The notes below the pieces were generated by a model. That model had not been told where the DNA came from and searched no databases. It worked only from the letters and a program-made list of their open reading frames with translations. The position numbers and the translations under genes were made by a program. DNA of 64,000 nucleotides from Solanum dulcamara (lineage: Eukaryota > Streptophyta > Magnoliopsida > Solanales > Solanaceae), in NCBI RefSeq assembly GCF_947179165.1, contig NC_077240.1, forward strand, positions 26,640,001-26,704,000, read 5' to 3'. How positions within the stretch are numbered: position 1 is the first letter of the stretch; each line of letters opens with the position of its first letter. This document shows, piece by piece, positions 1 to 12,246 of the stretch.

Positions 1-499
1 TGAGAGGAGTTTCTTGATATCTGTCCTTACCTTCCTGCCATTTTACATACTCGTACATTCCACGTACTGACGTCATTCGACCTGCATCGTTTTATGATGC
101 AGATACAGGTGTTAGAGATCCTCAACAGGCGCATCGTTGAAGATCATTTCTTTTCAGCTATTTGGTGAGTCCTTCTTGTATTCGAAGGAACTCCTTATCC
201 TTTTATTATTGTTGAGTGTGATGTTTCTTTTGAGGTAGCCATGGACATGTCATTGGCACCATCTAAGAGTATTAGAGGCTTCATAGACAGAGTCTGATGA
301 TGTAATCGGAGTAGTTCTCCTTAGAAACTACTTCTTCTAAGAATTATATATTTTTCCTTTGATTATGACAATCCCACATTAGTATTATTAAGTCTTCCGC
401 TGATGAACAAATGAGTAATGAGACCAAGTGGTTCTCTCGGAAGCCAGAGATGGTTTCTGAGTGCCGGCCACGCCTAGGGTACCCTCTCAGGGCGTGACA
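1..499 (-). repeat. Partial gypsy-type LTR, cut by the window edge
   Basis: Read on the minus strand, this begins TGTCACGCCCTGAGAGGG near position 499, which looks like the 5' end of a Ty3/gypsy LTR. It is clearly similar along its length to 28350-28911, including the shared GCCGGCCA and CCTAGGGTACCCTCT blocks, so the window holds two LTR copies of one family in the same orientation. The other end lies outside the window. No coding sequence was seen. Confidence 0.6.
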
Positions 500-1874
500 G
501 GAGACTAGTATAATTTTCTAGTCACGATTTTGCTATTTTCAGAAATAATCTAGAATGAATCTCGCTGATGATTAAAAATAAAAAAAGTAATAGGTATTCA
601 TAGAAATGAATGAGAAATGAATTCGTAGAACTCTGATTATAACAATTTTCGCGATGAGATATATTTGTATCGTCTTAAAGTTCAGTGTGTGATGCAAAAT
701 GGGGGAACTTAAAAACTGAGTTACTGCCTGTGCTCACCATAACGGGTTCCTTATAGCCATAACGGAACTGTTATAGCGGTTGGGTGACTGCCATAGCGCC
801 CCTCAGCCAAGTCAAGGGATCACTATAGTGATCAGTTAACGAGACTGCTGTAGCGATCAAATGACCTCCATAGCGGCCTTCGATAGTTATTTAAGCCCTG
901 TTCATAATTTTTGTCACTAATTTTTTCTTAAGATCCAAATATTTGTCCTTAGAATTGAGAGAGATGATTTTTTCACTTGATAGGGATTTTTTCATCGTTG
1001 AGATAAGTTTATTACTTTTTACTAATGTTGTTTAATTCGTTTGATTCATGTGATCATTAGAATAAAAAATTCTTGAGTTTATGCCCTAAGCTCGTGATTA
1101 TTAAAAATTATGTATGTATTTAATAATGATTCTAGGGTGTTAGCTTTTATTTTTCTAGCGCAATAATTCTTCCCTTTTATATGAATTATGGGGTATTGGG
1201 ACAAATTCATAAGTGAAAAAACTCTAACTTAATGGTTTAGGCTATGAAAGTGGTAAAATCAGCGGGATTTAGTCCCTAAAGCCTAAACTTATAGAATAAG
1301 TGATTGAATGTTGTATTTTTATTTATTTTAGATTGTGAACGATTCGAAGCTTCGAAAAAAAAAGAAAGGCTCTTACGGATTGTATTCAGGCTCTTAGGTT
1401 ATAGTAGGCTGTGACTTGATTGGAGTTTAAACTTGACTTACATGCATGTATACTCTTAAGCTGGATGCTTGTTGATTGGTCTCCGGATATGATTGATCTT
1501 GATGATGTGATTTTGATGCTTAAGATTTCTTGAGTTACCGCTTGATGAAATTATTGAATTTCCTATTTTGCAAATATACTTATAATTGTGGTATAGTGAA
1601 TTATATGTGTGGGAGTGATAAGGGTAACAATGACCTTACTGTTTAATGAGTAGATTGAAGTCTAGGTGAGTTTCTAGAAGAATGGTTACATAATTTCGGA
1701 AGGTCGGGTAACACATTGATATGATACAAGGACAAAGTTGGTCCCCTACAGGTCATGACTAATGGAGATATATAAGATCCTTAGCGTGCGTGTACACCTT
1801 AGCATTGATGTGTGAGTGTATTAAAAATTCAATTTCTTTGATACATTAAGATACTTGATAGTTGTGTGACTTGT
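500..1874. other. Non-genic sequence, probably decayed retrotransposon DNA
   Basis: No gene recognised. The stretch at about 720-890 repeats short blocks around 'atagcg' and 'atagc', a style I associate with gypsy LTRs, but I could not find both ends. It is the left flank of the solo LTR at 1875-5645; after that insertion the sequence resumes at 5651. Confidence 0.4.
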
Positions 1875-4800
1875 TGTCATGATCCGATTTCTCAAGTCAT
1901 GATGGCATCTACTATATCCCAATAGTAGGTAAGCCTAACCCATAGTCTAGAGCCAGAGACAACAGACTATTACATGCAAGCAAAGGATGCGGAAGATAAC
2001 AACAATAATAACTAAAAAAGGAAAGAGGGGGAATCAAATCAATACAGAAAATAAACCCTCAAGACCTGGTATCAGTCGGTAGTTGAGCTGCTAGTCAAAA
2101 CGAGAGTACAAGTTTTTACATAACAGGATATTAGTATAGACTATTTTTGAAAACAAAATAAAGACTAGTCTTATCCAATACAGAGGGATATAGGAAACTC
2201 GAACATCAGGAGCTCACCCAGTCTCTGAACCCAAAGAGCTGCTCTACACGAGATCCAAATCAGCAACGAGGACCTATACTATGATCTGCAGGGTGCAGAA
2301 GTGTAGTATGAATACCAACAAGTGGCACTTAATAAACATAGGCCAACTAAGCTCGAAAGATAACATATGTATAATAGATATGTAAAACAAGAATATATAT
2401 CACAAGTAATAATGAAATAATATGAAACTCATAATGAGGAAGAAGATGGAGGCACCGAAAGAGAGTAAAGGAAGTAGGTAAAAGAAGTAAAATATGAACC
2501 TGAATGTGCTAGCCCATCAACCTATACACGACCAAACTCTACTAAAGGAGACAACTAGCCAACGGCATACTAATAGAAGTAACCACAAACAACACGTAAA
2601 AGCTAAGAAGACTATCGTAAAATAAATCCTGCATAAAAGAGTCAAATACCAAGGAACAAAGGAGTACCTATATTCAAACAAAAGAACCACCGTTCGTACT
2701 GCTACAAGTAAACAAGTAGTCAACCAAGACCTTATCGAGCCCCTATATGCCAGAAGGTACAAAATCATAAACTAAACCGATACACCCCCCCATAAGACCA
2801 ATAGGTACACACCACAACCAATTATGATGGTGATAGGTAATGCATATGAATGAGAGTAATGCATTAAAATCAGTAGTGTCATAGTACCAAGATATATATA
2901 CCTACCATTCAGTCCCGGCCAGCAAGGTAGAACCCATGCGCACCTCCTTTTTTCTATTTTAGTGGGAAGAGGAATCCATTGAGGACTCGAGAGTGTCCAT
3001 ATATACCTACCTATTTCCGATCCAGGACTTTTTCCTCGGACAATGTGACTGGAGATCATCAATATAAACAATAACATAAAAAATGTCGACTTTTTCTTTG
3101 ACCGGTCAAGTAAAATAGAGAGTACATCCCAGATGCCTCTAAAGTTCCAAGCAGAAAAGGAGTATGTCCTCGATGCCTCGTAAATATCCATAATTAGTTT
3201 ATCAAAAAGATCCAGGTGGTTCGACTCCCGTTAAACGATAAGTTTAGTAGTAAAAAGGGCAACACCCCTATTCCCTCAAAAAGATAATCAAACCAATGCA
3301 TGCCAAGGATCATACCATAAAACACATATACATGAGCAACCAATTCAATGCATACCATTACCAAAATCAAAACAACTCAAGCAAATAGCAACACAATACA
3401 TACAACAAGTACCTCACTCCTAAAGTATAGAAACTAGCCTGGAATCTAGCTAATCCCCGATCAAGGAGACAGGCCCAAAATACTCCAACCCCCTCAACAA
3501 CAAAAGAATAATAAGGCACATCTTTACTCAGAAAATGAAAGGAATTGTAAAGAGTCAACAAAAGAAGGGGTAACTTACGAACCTCAACATCTACCTAAAG
3601 ATAACATTCAAAGGACCAAAATACCACTAACTCCATTTTATGGCAATAACATGCATCGTATGATTCAAGGTCTAATCATAAAGTAAGGATTTCATCACAA
3701 TCATAGGCCTAAGCTGGGCCAAACCTCACAAATCTCAACACAACCCCACGGTCCTCGCACTAGCAAAGGGCATCAACCCAAAGAAATACTCAATGGGAGC
3801 TACTATACTAGCAAGAATCACCAAAACTCACCTGAAGGTACTAAATATATTGGGTGATATAAATTGTCAACTATTAACCAAAGAGAGGCTAACAACCCTA
3901 TACTAAGGCAAAAACTAGGAATTTCCAACCAAAACTAAGGGCCTCACAATACTAAACTAGCCTAAGGTTCATCCAGGAATCAAGAAATAAGGATAAGGGA
4001 AGAAAATCCTAAACCCGCCACATACAATCCTAATTCACATGTAAAATATGCTAAATAATATCTTATGAAGCACAATATAAACAAATAGACCATAGCTTAC
4101 CTTGAGCCAAACATGCGTGCTCCAAAGTCCACGAATTCGAGGTTTTTCTTCCCGAACCACCTTTAATTTGCCTCCACGCTGTCGAAAATATTGATCACCT
4201 TGTCAATACAAATGTTTTGATATCAAAATTACATTTTTCAAAGACGTATCCAAAATTGGGTCTAAAATGGATTTATGAAACCCACATCGAAAATTTTGAA
4301 ATCGACTCAGTGAAAAAGTCCTAAATAGATCCTGGAACTCGTTCCCCAAAATGGGTGCAAACCGAGCTTGAAATTGAGCTAAAATAGTTCAAGAACAAAA
4401 TCACCATTAAAGCGCCAAAAATAAAGCTTGGGCAGCCCCTATCAGGTAGAAATTACCTTCGTACGATGCTTTCTGTACTTCCATGAACACTCCAACACAT
4501 ATCCGTACTAATTCTGGACCAACCACACTTTGAATCACCCAAAATGAAGGTGAATAACTCTCAAAATCGCAATTTGAAGTTGATGGGAAAAGCTGAAAAA
4601 TGGATAAATCTTTATTTAAAGAGATTAGTGAAATTTCTCTCTGCGAACGCGGAGACCAGAACCATTGGACTTCGCAAACATGGAGGGCCTCCCATGATCA
4701 CGGAAGGCAACCCCCCTATGCTCCACAAATGCGGCGCTGGCAACTTTAATAGGGAGGGAACACTGCCTAGCCTCGGCGAATGCGGCTAGGGCCTCGCGAA

Positions 4801-5645
4801 TGCGGAGGGCATGACACTTGGATTTTGCGAACGCGACCTCTAGCTCGTGAGCGCAAGGGGAAAATGGCCCTGCATGAGATATTTTCTACAACATCAATTT
4901 TGGCAAAGTCTAAAATCTTCGATGGTGTGCTCGAAATTTGTTTAGAATTCTGTACGGGAAAACGGATTATGCTACCCCACCAAATTCGACGTTTCAGACT
5001 CAAAGTCGCAGTCAAAATTTCCATCCTAGGTCATCTCGACAAAAAAATGGGTTCCTCACCCAAGCGCCATTTTTGCCAATTCTACAAGGAGGCTCTAGTG
5101 GACGGGCCCTTTCCCGGACCCTGCGCATAGCGGGAGCTTAAGTGCACCGGGCTGGCCTTTTTTTACAAGGAGGCTCTAAATGAGACCGAAAGCCTAGGAA
5201 AACATACGAAAGGTTGTTCTAAACCAAACTCGATAATCTAGAGCTAACCGAGCTGAAAGAATTTCAATCTGAGCATGTTTTCCATGAATGTTGACTCAAA
5301 TCAAATTTAAGCTAAAGCTTAAAGGCTAAAACGTCAAATGACTCAAACTCGCACCGAAAGGCTCGAGACTCGAGCCGACATGCTACTTGCCTAAAATGAT
5401 CACTCCGGAGCTGATGAAACCATCAAAATTCTATTCTGAGGTCATTTTCCTAGAGTTTTGACCAAAGTAAATCGTTCAAACTCTAAGAGCTTCAAAACAG
5501 GGAAACGGGCATAAAACCCAAATGAACGACTAGGCGATCGAACAGTCAATCTTAGAAAGCCATAAATGACTTGGGGTTACAATAGAAAAGCTCTAAATAC
5601 CAAAATTATCAAAAAAAGTCAGAAATGACCTGGAGGGTCATTACA
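1875..5645. mobile_element. Solo LTR (3771 bp), copy 1
   Basis: The sequence starts TGTCATGATCC and ends GAGGGTCATTACA, a TG...CA boundary. It is flanked by a perfect 5-bp duplication, CTTGT, at 1870-1874 and 5646-5650. There is no gag or pol inside, so it is best read as a solo LTR left by recombination between the two LTRs of a retrotransposon. The same family recurs at 8703-12241 in the opposite orientation; for example the 'gagctcacccagtctctgaa' stretch near 2211 matches the complement of the region near 11930. The small open frames inside, at about 2.5-3.6 kb and 4.5-5.1 kb, have no recognisable product. Confidence 0.75.
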
Positions 5646-5650
5646 CTTGT

Positions 5651-8600
5651 TATCTGATAGGGTCTATTCTGTTGTGATTATAATTGTTTGTTGACGAATT
5701 GTTGCTATGTGTTGAAGTCTGGTCTACTTGTTGTTTGACTTACTCGTTACATGTTTTTAACTTGGGTCGGCCTATGATATTTATCAATACATAGTGGCTT
5801 GTACTAATATTATCTTTTACTTATTTTTTGTTGAGTGCAAAACGCGTTCCAAAGGTGCCAGCAAACTTCTGATCCAAAGGTGAGCGCTCCGTTTTTATGT
5901 TGCCATGGATCTTTATAGCAGTCCTTGTCCACTTCCATACAATGAGACACTTTTATTTTTCATTAGTTTTGAATATTCCGTTAGATTTGGTTTTATTTAG
6001 AATTTCTTGTACGATGACTTTTAGATCTGAAGAATTTATTTAGATGATTGATTTATTTCTGCACTAAACTAAAATATTGGCTTTTTGTTTATAAACTTAG
6101 TTGGATTTAAATTTTATTTTATTTTTATATGGTCTTTAATTGGCTAAGTATTGAGTTTGATGATTTTTCTGATTCACAACTATTTGGGTCAAGACATAAT
6201 GTCGTGATATCACTAGTATTTATTTACTTTTCAGATATTAAAAATCGATATCATTTCCAACAATTGCACTAATGAAGATTTAGTTAAAAAAAAAAATCAA
6301 ATTTTTTTTCAAATCTAGAGAGATTCACATTATATACGAGATTATCACTATTCGATTTATTTGCTTAATACATTGAATTCGGGATTATAGACAAAAAGTT
6401 CACGTGACAACATAAATACAGTTGGTGTTATATACCTTTGCCCAATTTCTCAATTTCATTGTTATTTTATTTTCCCCAAACTCAAACCTAGTTTTAAGTG
6501 GAGCTGAGGTAAGTAAGAATTTTTTATTTTTTCTTTAAGTCTTTGAAGTTTTATTTTATAGAGTTAATTCTCTTTGATGTTTTCATGATTATTTTTAAAA
6601 ACAAATAAGGATATGAAAAATATTGTCTCTCTTTTCTAATAGCTTGAACTATATTGGTTCATTTTGTGCATTTTGATCATGGGCGGATCTAAGGGCGTAT
6701 ATATATATATATATATATGGAGAGAGACAGATTTTGGATCCCTGAATATAAGAGTAGAGGTTGATAAAGTAATTTAGGGATTTCAAAATCACCAAGATGT
6801 TCCAAATTAAAATCTCAGGCACTATATTTTTATTTTTTTGAACCCCTTAGTACAAATTCTCAATCCGTCATTTCTTGGGGACAAAATTATTCCTCTTTTT
6901 TAATTTTACTATTTTTATGTTCTTTCTGAGTTTTGTAGATGACAAATGCTAGATCTAGGTGACAGTGAATTGATTCGAACATCCGTTCCAAAAAATCATA
7001 CCATATCGATAAGTCAATATTTATTGAGTATAACACAAATTAAATTTTTGGATTAGTTTAAATTATCATCTCAATTTTTTTAGATTGTTCAATTATTTCA
7101 ATACTTTATGTTAAGCTATTAAATAATAATACTAATTTTACCAGAATTCTCATTTGTTTTTCAAAGATTACAAAAATTAATTTTGGTATATATTTAATAT
7201 ATGTGTGTAATATTTTTATACATATATTATTTAAAGTGAGTCCTATTTGCTTTTTATATAAAATTATTGATAATCCGATTATTCCGTACAATTATAAACT
7301 CATACTTAAAACATATACATATTTTTTTTAAAAATCATTTGAATATTAGGTTCAACTCCATTGGTATTACAAAAAATAAATAAAAAAGAAATGACACCAT
7401 AAGTAGGGATATATGTATACATACAAACTTTTTTAGGCTACTCAAAATTTGATCTCTTAAAAGGAATAAGTCAGAAAGCAATATAAATAGGTTATCCTCT
7501 ATCAAAAAAAAAAATGTAAAGGTTGACTTTATCTAATTTATAAATGAGATTTTTATTCATGTGAATTTTACGAGAGATTTCGTACCAGCTTTTCAATAGA
7601 GTAACATTTGCTCTTACAATAATGAGATGAAAAATATTTAACAGGAAGATCTTTTTTATTTTACTGTTTTCATGTATGATTAGTCAAATTAAAATCTTTA
7701 TTGATATATATAATCTTATTGCGGACTCTCCTCAAGTGTTCATGGATACTTTAAAGATGTTCCATACTGGGATGGGAAACAAGTTGAAGATCCCTATTGT
7801 AGGGGGGAAAGAGTTAATTATAATCTTTATTGAATTGAGTGAACTTATTATCGACTTTTCCTTTTATACTCCAAGTTAGTTAATTTGTCACTAGGAATGA
7901 ATAAATTTTTTTATACCTAGCCTTATTATGGTTGACATTTTTCTTTCTTATATAACTACAAAATACCGTTGTCCGTGCAGTGCATGAGCTCGAGAAAGAC
8001 ATTTGATTTTACTTGTTTGGTATAGCTGATGGTAAAAGCTTAATGCATTATGACTGTCCTATAATTACCCGCATGGTCGTTTTGTGCTTTTAGTCTCTTT
8101 TTCCTTCTTTGATCCTTCTCATTAGCTTTATTTATTTATTTATTTATTTGGGGAGATAATATGTGGCAGGTGAATCATAATCTTTCTTGAAAGCTGAGTA
8201 AATGTGCCACGAACTCTCACAAAATTTTCTTCCCCCATTGAACAACCTCCAAATGCTTCCAATCTATCAAAATCATACTCTACATGAGTATGCAAGTCTA
8301 TCGACACCCATATTTTTCATACTTTTGTTGTAGGCCCGTTCAAAAATCAACTCAAGTCCCCAAGGTTAAAATTAATAATTTTATTTTAAACTTTGTTTAC
8401 CCATAATACAAGACTCTCAAATATAAAATTTCATTGAAAACCAAGTTCAAATCGAACTCCAAATCATCAAAATACGAATTTTCAATTTTAGGTATAAAAA
8501 CCCTAATTTCCAACACAAAATGTGGATTAAATTTTGAAATAAATGATAGATTAATCGAAATTACTAATATGGGGTTAGATTCTAACCCAATATCAAATTA

Positions 8601-8697
8601 AGCAAACACCCTTTGAAATAGGCGAAAATTTAGCTTAATGACTCCACAAAATGAAGTATAAACAATGAAATTAGTCATTGTTCATGCCAGCCATGGC
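5651..8697. other. Non-genic AT-rich spacer between the two inverted solo LTRs
   Basis: I see no gene. The first ~250 bases continue the sequence interrupted by the solo LTR at 1875. A (TA)n microsatellite is at 6698-6718. Around 6680-6872 the ends GGGCGGATC and AATCCGTCA are weakly inverted and could mark a small degenerate element, but no target duplication was found. The short open frames at about 7.1-7.3 and 7.7-7.9 kb look random. Confidence 0.5.
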
Positions 8698-8702
8698 ACA
8701 AG

Positions 8703-11700
8703 TGTAATGACCCTCCAGGTTATTTCTTCTGTTTTTCGATCTTTGCGGCGTTTAGAGCTTTCCTGTAGTGACCCCAAGTCATTATGACTTGATGACACTG
8801 ACAGTTCGGTTGCCTGGTCGTTCATTTGTGTTTTATGTTTATTTCCCTGTTTTGGAGCTCTTGGTGTTTGAACGGATGACTTCGGTAAAAACTCCAGGAA
8901 AATGTCCTCAACATGGAATTTTGATGGTTCCATCAGCTCCGAAATGATCATTTCATACTATTAGATTTTTTGGCTCGAGTCTCTAGGCTTTCGATGTGAG
9001 TTTGAGCCATTAGGCATTTTAGCCTTTAATTTTTAGCCTAAGTTTGACTTTGGTCAACATTTTTGGTAACATGCTTGGATTGAATTCCATTAGCGCGGTT
9101 AGCTTTATAATATTGAGTTTGGTTTAGAATGACCTTTTGAGCGTTTTTGAGACTCTCGATCTCATTCTGTGCCTTCTTATAGAATTAACCTAAAATAACG
9201 TTGCGTGTGGGACCCACTTTATGTCAAAATGACCTCGGATGAAAATTTTTACTGCATTGTTGAGTTTAAAGTATCAAATTTAATGAGGTAGCATAGTTCG
9301 TTTGAGTGCACGGGGTTCCGAACGAATCTCGACCACCTCATCAGAATTTATGAAAGTGGCCAAAACCAGCTGATGTGCATCAGATGGTGCAGGCCCATTT
9401 TGGTATTCGTGTTTGCTCCACTAGGGCCGCATTCGTGGGATCCATGGGCCTTGATCTCCGCAGTCCCAGGCATGGGGCCGCGTTCGCGAAAGCCTAAAGG
9501 ATTGGCCTTCGCGTTTGTGAGGTCCGTGTCGCGTTAGAGAAGCCTAATGGATTTTTCCTCCGCATTCACGGAGCTTTGAAGGATTAGCCTCCGTGTTTGC
9601 GGATCTTTTCCTCCGTGTTCACGGAGAGCAATTTCATTTGGTCTTTAAGTTAAAAGAAAGACGCGACTCAGCCCTGATCCCTTTAGTATTTTGTAATTTC
9701 TTAAGCTTAGAAGCTCTGTTTGAGGCAATTTCAAGTGCTATGTGTTCGTATTGATCGTGGCTACGCTGTGGAGTATTTGAGGGGTTCGAAAGTCATCATA
9801 TTGAGGTAATTTTGTGCCCAAAAAGGTTGCCCTCCTTCTTAATTTCTCCATTAATGGTGAATTGATTGTATGAATTGTTTTCCCTCATTTTTGAGTATCA
9901 AATTGTGTTCCACTTTGGGATAAAAGCTCAATAAGTCATTTAGAAATTTTTCAGGAAGTCAATTTTAAAAAATTTGGTGCGGGTCCTATAATCTCATTTT
10001 AGACTCAATTTTAAACCTGTCTCCAAAAAATATAATTTTAGTATCAAAATATCCATGTTGACGAGGTGATCAATATTTTATTAGCATTACAATAAATGGA
10101 GGTGATTCAAAGCTGAAAAGCTTTAAATTAGTGGATTTAGAATGTGCGTGATTGGCTTCTAGATAGGCTACGGTCTTCCACTTCGACTGAGCTTTATCAG
10201 ATATAATTTAGTATATATTTCATGTGACTTAATCGTATTTTCCAAGATTAGAGTTCTCCTCCTCCTATTTCATTTTCTTGATTCCCGATTGAGACTTTGA
10301 CTAGAATAGTTCCATGAAACTCTTAGTTTAGGTTATAGGCATCATTTGTCGTATTGCCTTAACATTAGTATCTCTTTTTTAGATTCGTATTGATGGCCTT
10401 AGGATATGTTTAAGCCTTATATGCTTTATCATGTGATGTATCGCCCTTATAGCTAGGCGTAGCTTCTGGTAGGACTTGTTATGGATGGTGTGCCTTTATG
10501 TTAGTGCCTGAGACCTCAGTGGCTTGTCGTAGCCCTAAGTCTGGCTTAGTTGTTCTTGTTGGGAGACGAGATAGCATATTTTGGGGTAAGGTATCGATCC
10601 TAGAGATATTTTCTCCCTCAATCTTATTTTGAGCCATTTCCTAATTACTTCACTTTTTGTTTAGCAAAAGGCTTGTGATGCCATTATATTTATTATCTAT
10701 TGTTGGGCCGTCATATTCGAGTAGTGATTGGATCCAGGTTAGTTCATTTTCCTTAATAGTATGTTATGACTTGATGTTACTTTTTGGATTGCGTGTGTCT
10801 TGTTTGGATGCTGGTGATAGAGTGCTTGTATTGATCGAGCATTTTTACATATTTTGTGGTACAATCTCAATTTCTTTATGGATTTACATTACTATATTTC
10901 AGAAGACTTTTTTTTACACTTTTACTACTTTTAAATCAATTTTAATGAGAGTTATACCGCCTGGATCATTTGGACACTGGTTTTGAGACTTATGAGACGT
11001 TGATGACACATTTTTTATTATACTGACAGTTTTAGAGGCATCAAGGATGCGCTCAGGTTTTACTGATTATCGAGTGCGGCGTTGCTATTTTTCTTACATC
11101 GGGTTGGCTACTTACTCTCTAATACCACTACATGGATGATATATGTTTATGTATGACCTGGTTCAGGCCTAGAGAATGTATACAGACTTCCCGTATTCTC
11201 TATGGGCCACTTTGGCTGGTGTTTCCACCTAGCAGGTCGAGGGCCAACCGGGGTGGGTCTATACTTTGTTATTGATGATCGCTAAGAGCCACTAATGATG
11301 TCACTGGTTTTTACTACAGACTTGCATTCATTTGCATTGCCTATCACCATTATACTTGTTAGTTGTTTGGTCCCCCAATTTTATAGGGGCCGAGGGTATA
11401 TTTGTCATTATCTGTACCTTCTAGGGGTATGGGCATTTAGTTGATTATTATTTAATTATACTTGTACTTATCTCTTTTTGTATTTGTAGTTAGTCTGCAC
11501 GGTGTCTTAGTCTGGAGTTGTTGTTGGTATTTTCTGTTAGGTTCATATGGATTAGTCCTTAGGTGACTAGGCGATTAGCAGTAGCAGTAAATATTTCATT
11601 TTTATATTAGTTGACTACTTTAGTGCCTTCTTATTGTAAATAGGTTGTTTCCTTGCGCTTTCAGGTGCACTTCTTAACACTATATTCTTTTATGTATGTA

Positions 11701-12241
11701 TCCTCTCTCCTTGATCTTATTTCATGTACTACCTTATGTTATCTTCTGATTAGTTACTTGTGTTGTATTTACCTGGTGATATGTTATTTATACTTGCTTT
11801 ATCTGTGAATATCAGACGACCTATGCTTATTGAGTACCATTCGTTCGGTACTCATACTACATTTGTACACCATTTAGACATAGTACGGGTTATCGTCGGT
11901 GATTTGGATGTGGTGCAGAGCAGCTTGCATTCAGAGATTGGGTGAGCTCCTGGCGTCCGAAGTTGACGATTTCCACCTATTCTAGGCTAGGTCTAGTCTT
12001 CACGTACTTTCGAAGATTGCTTGTACCTATTTTGTATTTGTAAAAGCCATGTACTCTTATTTTATTTAGATGCTCGATTACTGACTGATGTCAGGTCTTG
12101 GGGATGGTTCTTTGTGGATGTTTTACTGTTGCTCTTTTACTTTATTTTATTATTATCGATTGCTTGCTTTTTTTGACTTTCTTCCACTTGATATCCTGTT
12201 ACAGTAGGTGTCATCATGACCTGAGAAATTGGGTCGTGAAA
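8703..12241. mobile_element. Solo LTR (3539 bp), copy 2, inverted relative to copy 1
   Basis: It starts TGTAATGACCCTCC, the complement of the end of copy 1, and ends GGGTCGTGAAA. A perfect 5-bp duplication, ACAAG, lies at 8698-8702 and 12242-12246. With these limits the final CA has become AA, a single terminal change. There is no PBS next to the end and no gag or pol inside, which supports a solo LTR. The GC-rich tract near 9420-9610 pairs with the inverted tract near 4640-4800 of copy 1. Confidence 0.7.
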
Positions 12242-12246
12242 ACAAG

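Noticed and set aside
2517..3561. Three minus-strand open frames of 64-139 codons
   Set aside because: They lie within the solo LTR at 1875-5645, have odd composition (runs of Leu, Trp and Tyr) and no domain; chance frames.
4544..5141. Overlapping frames on both strands in a GC-richer tract
   Set aside because: The tract is the GC-rich part of the LTR family, repeated at 9.3-9.7 kb in reverse without conserved frames.
6680..6872. Possible small SINE- or MITE-like element with GGGCGGATC/AATCCGTCA ends
   Set aside because: Ends match weakly, with no target duplication and no promoter boxes; not enough to call.
10657..10986. 109-codon + strand frame with hydrophobic stretches
   Set aside because: Inside solo LTR copy 2; the corresponding part of copy 1 does not keep the frame.
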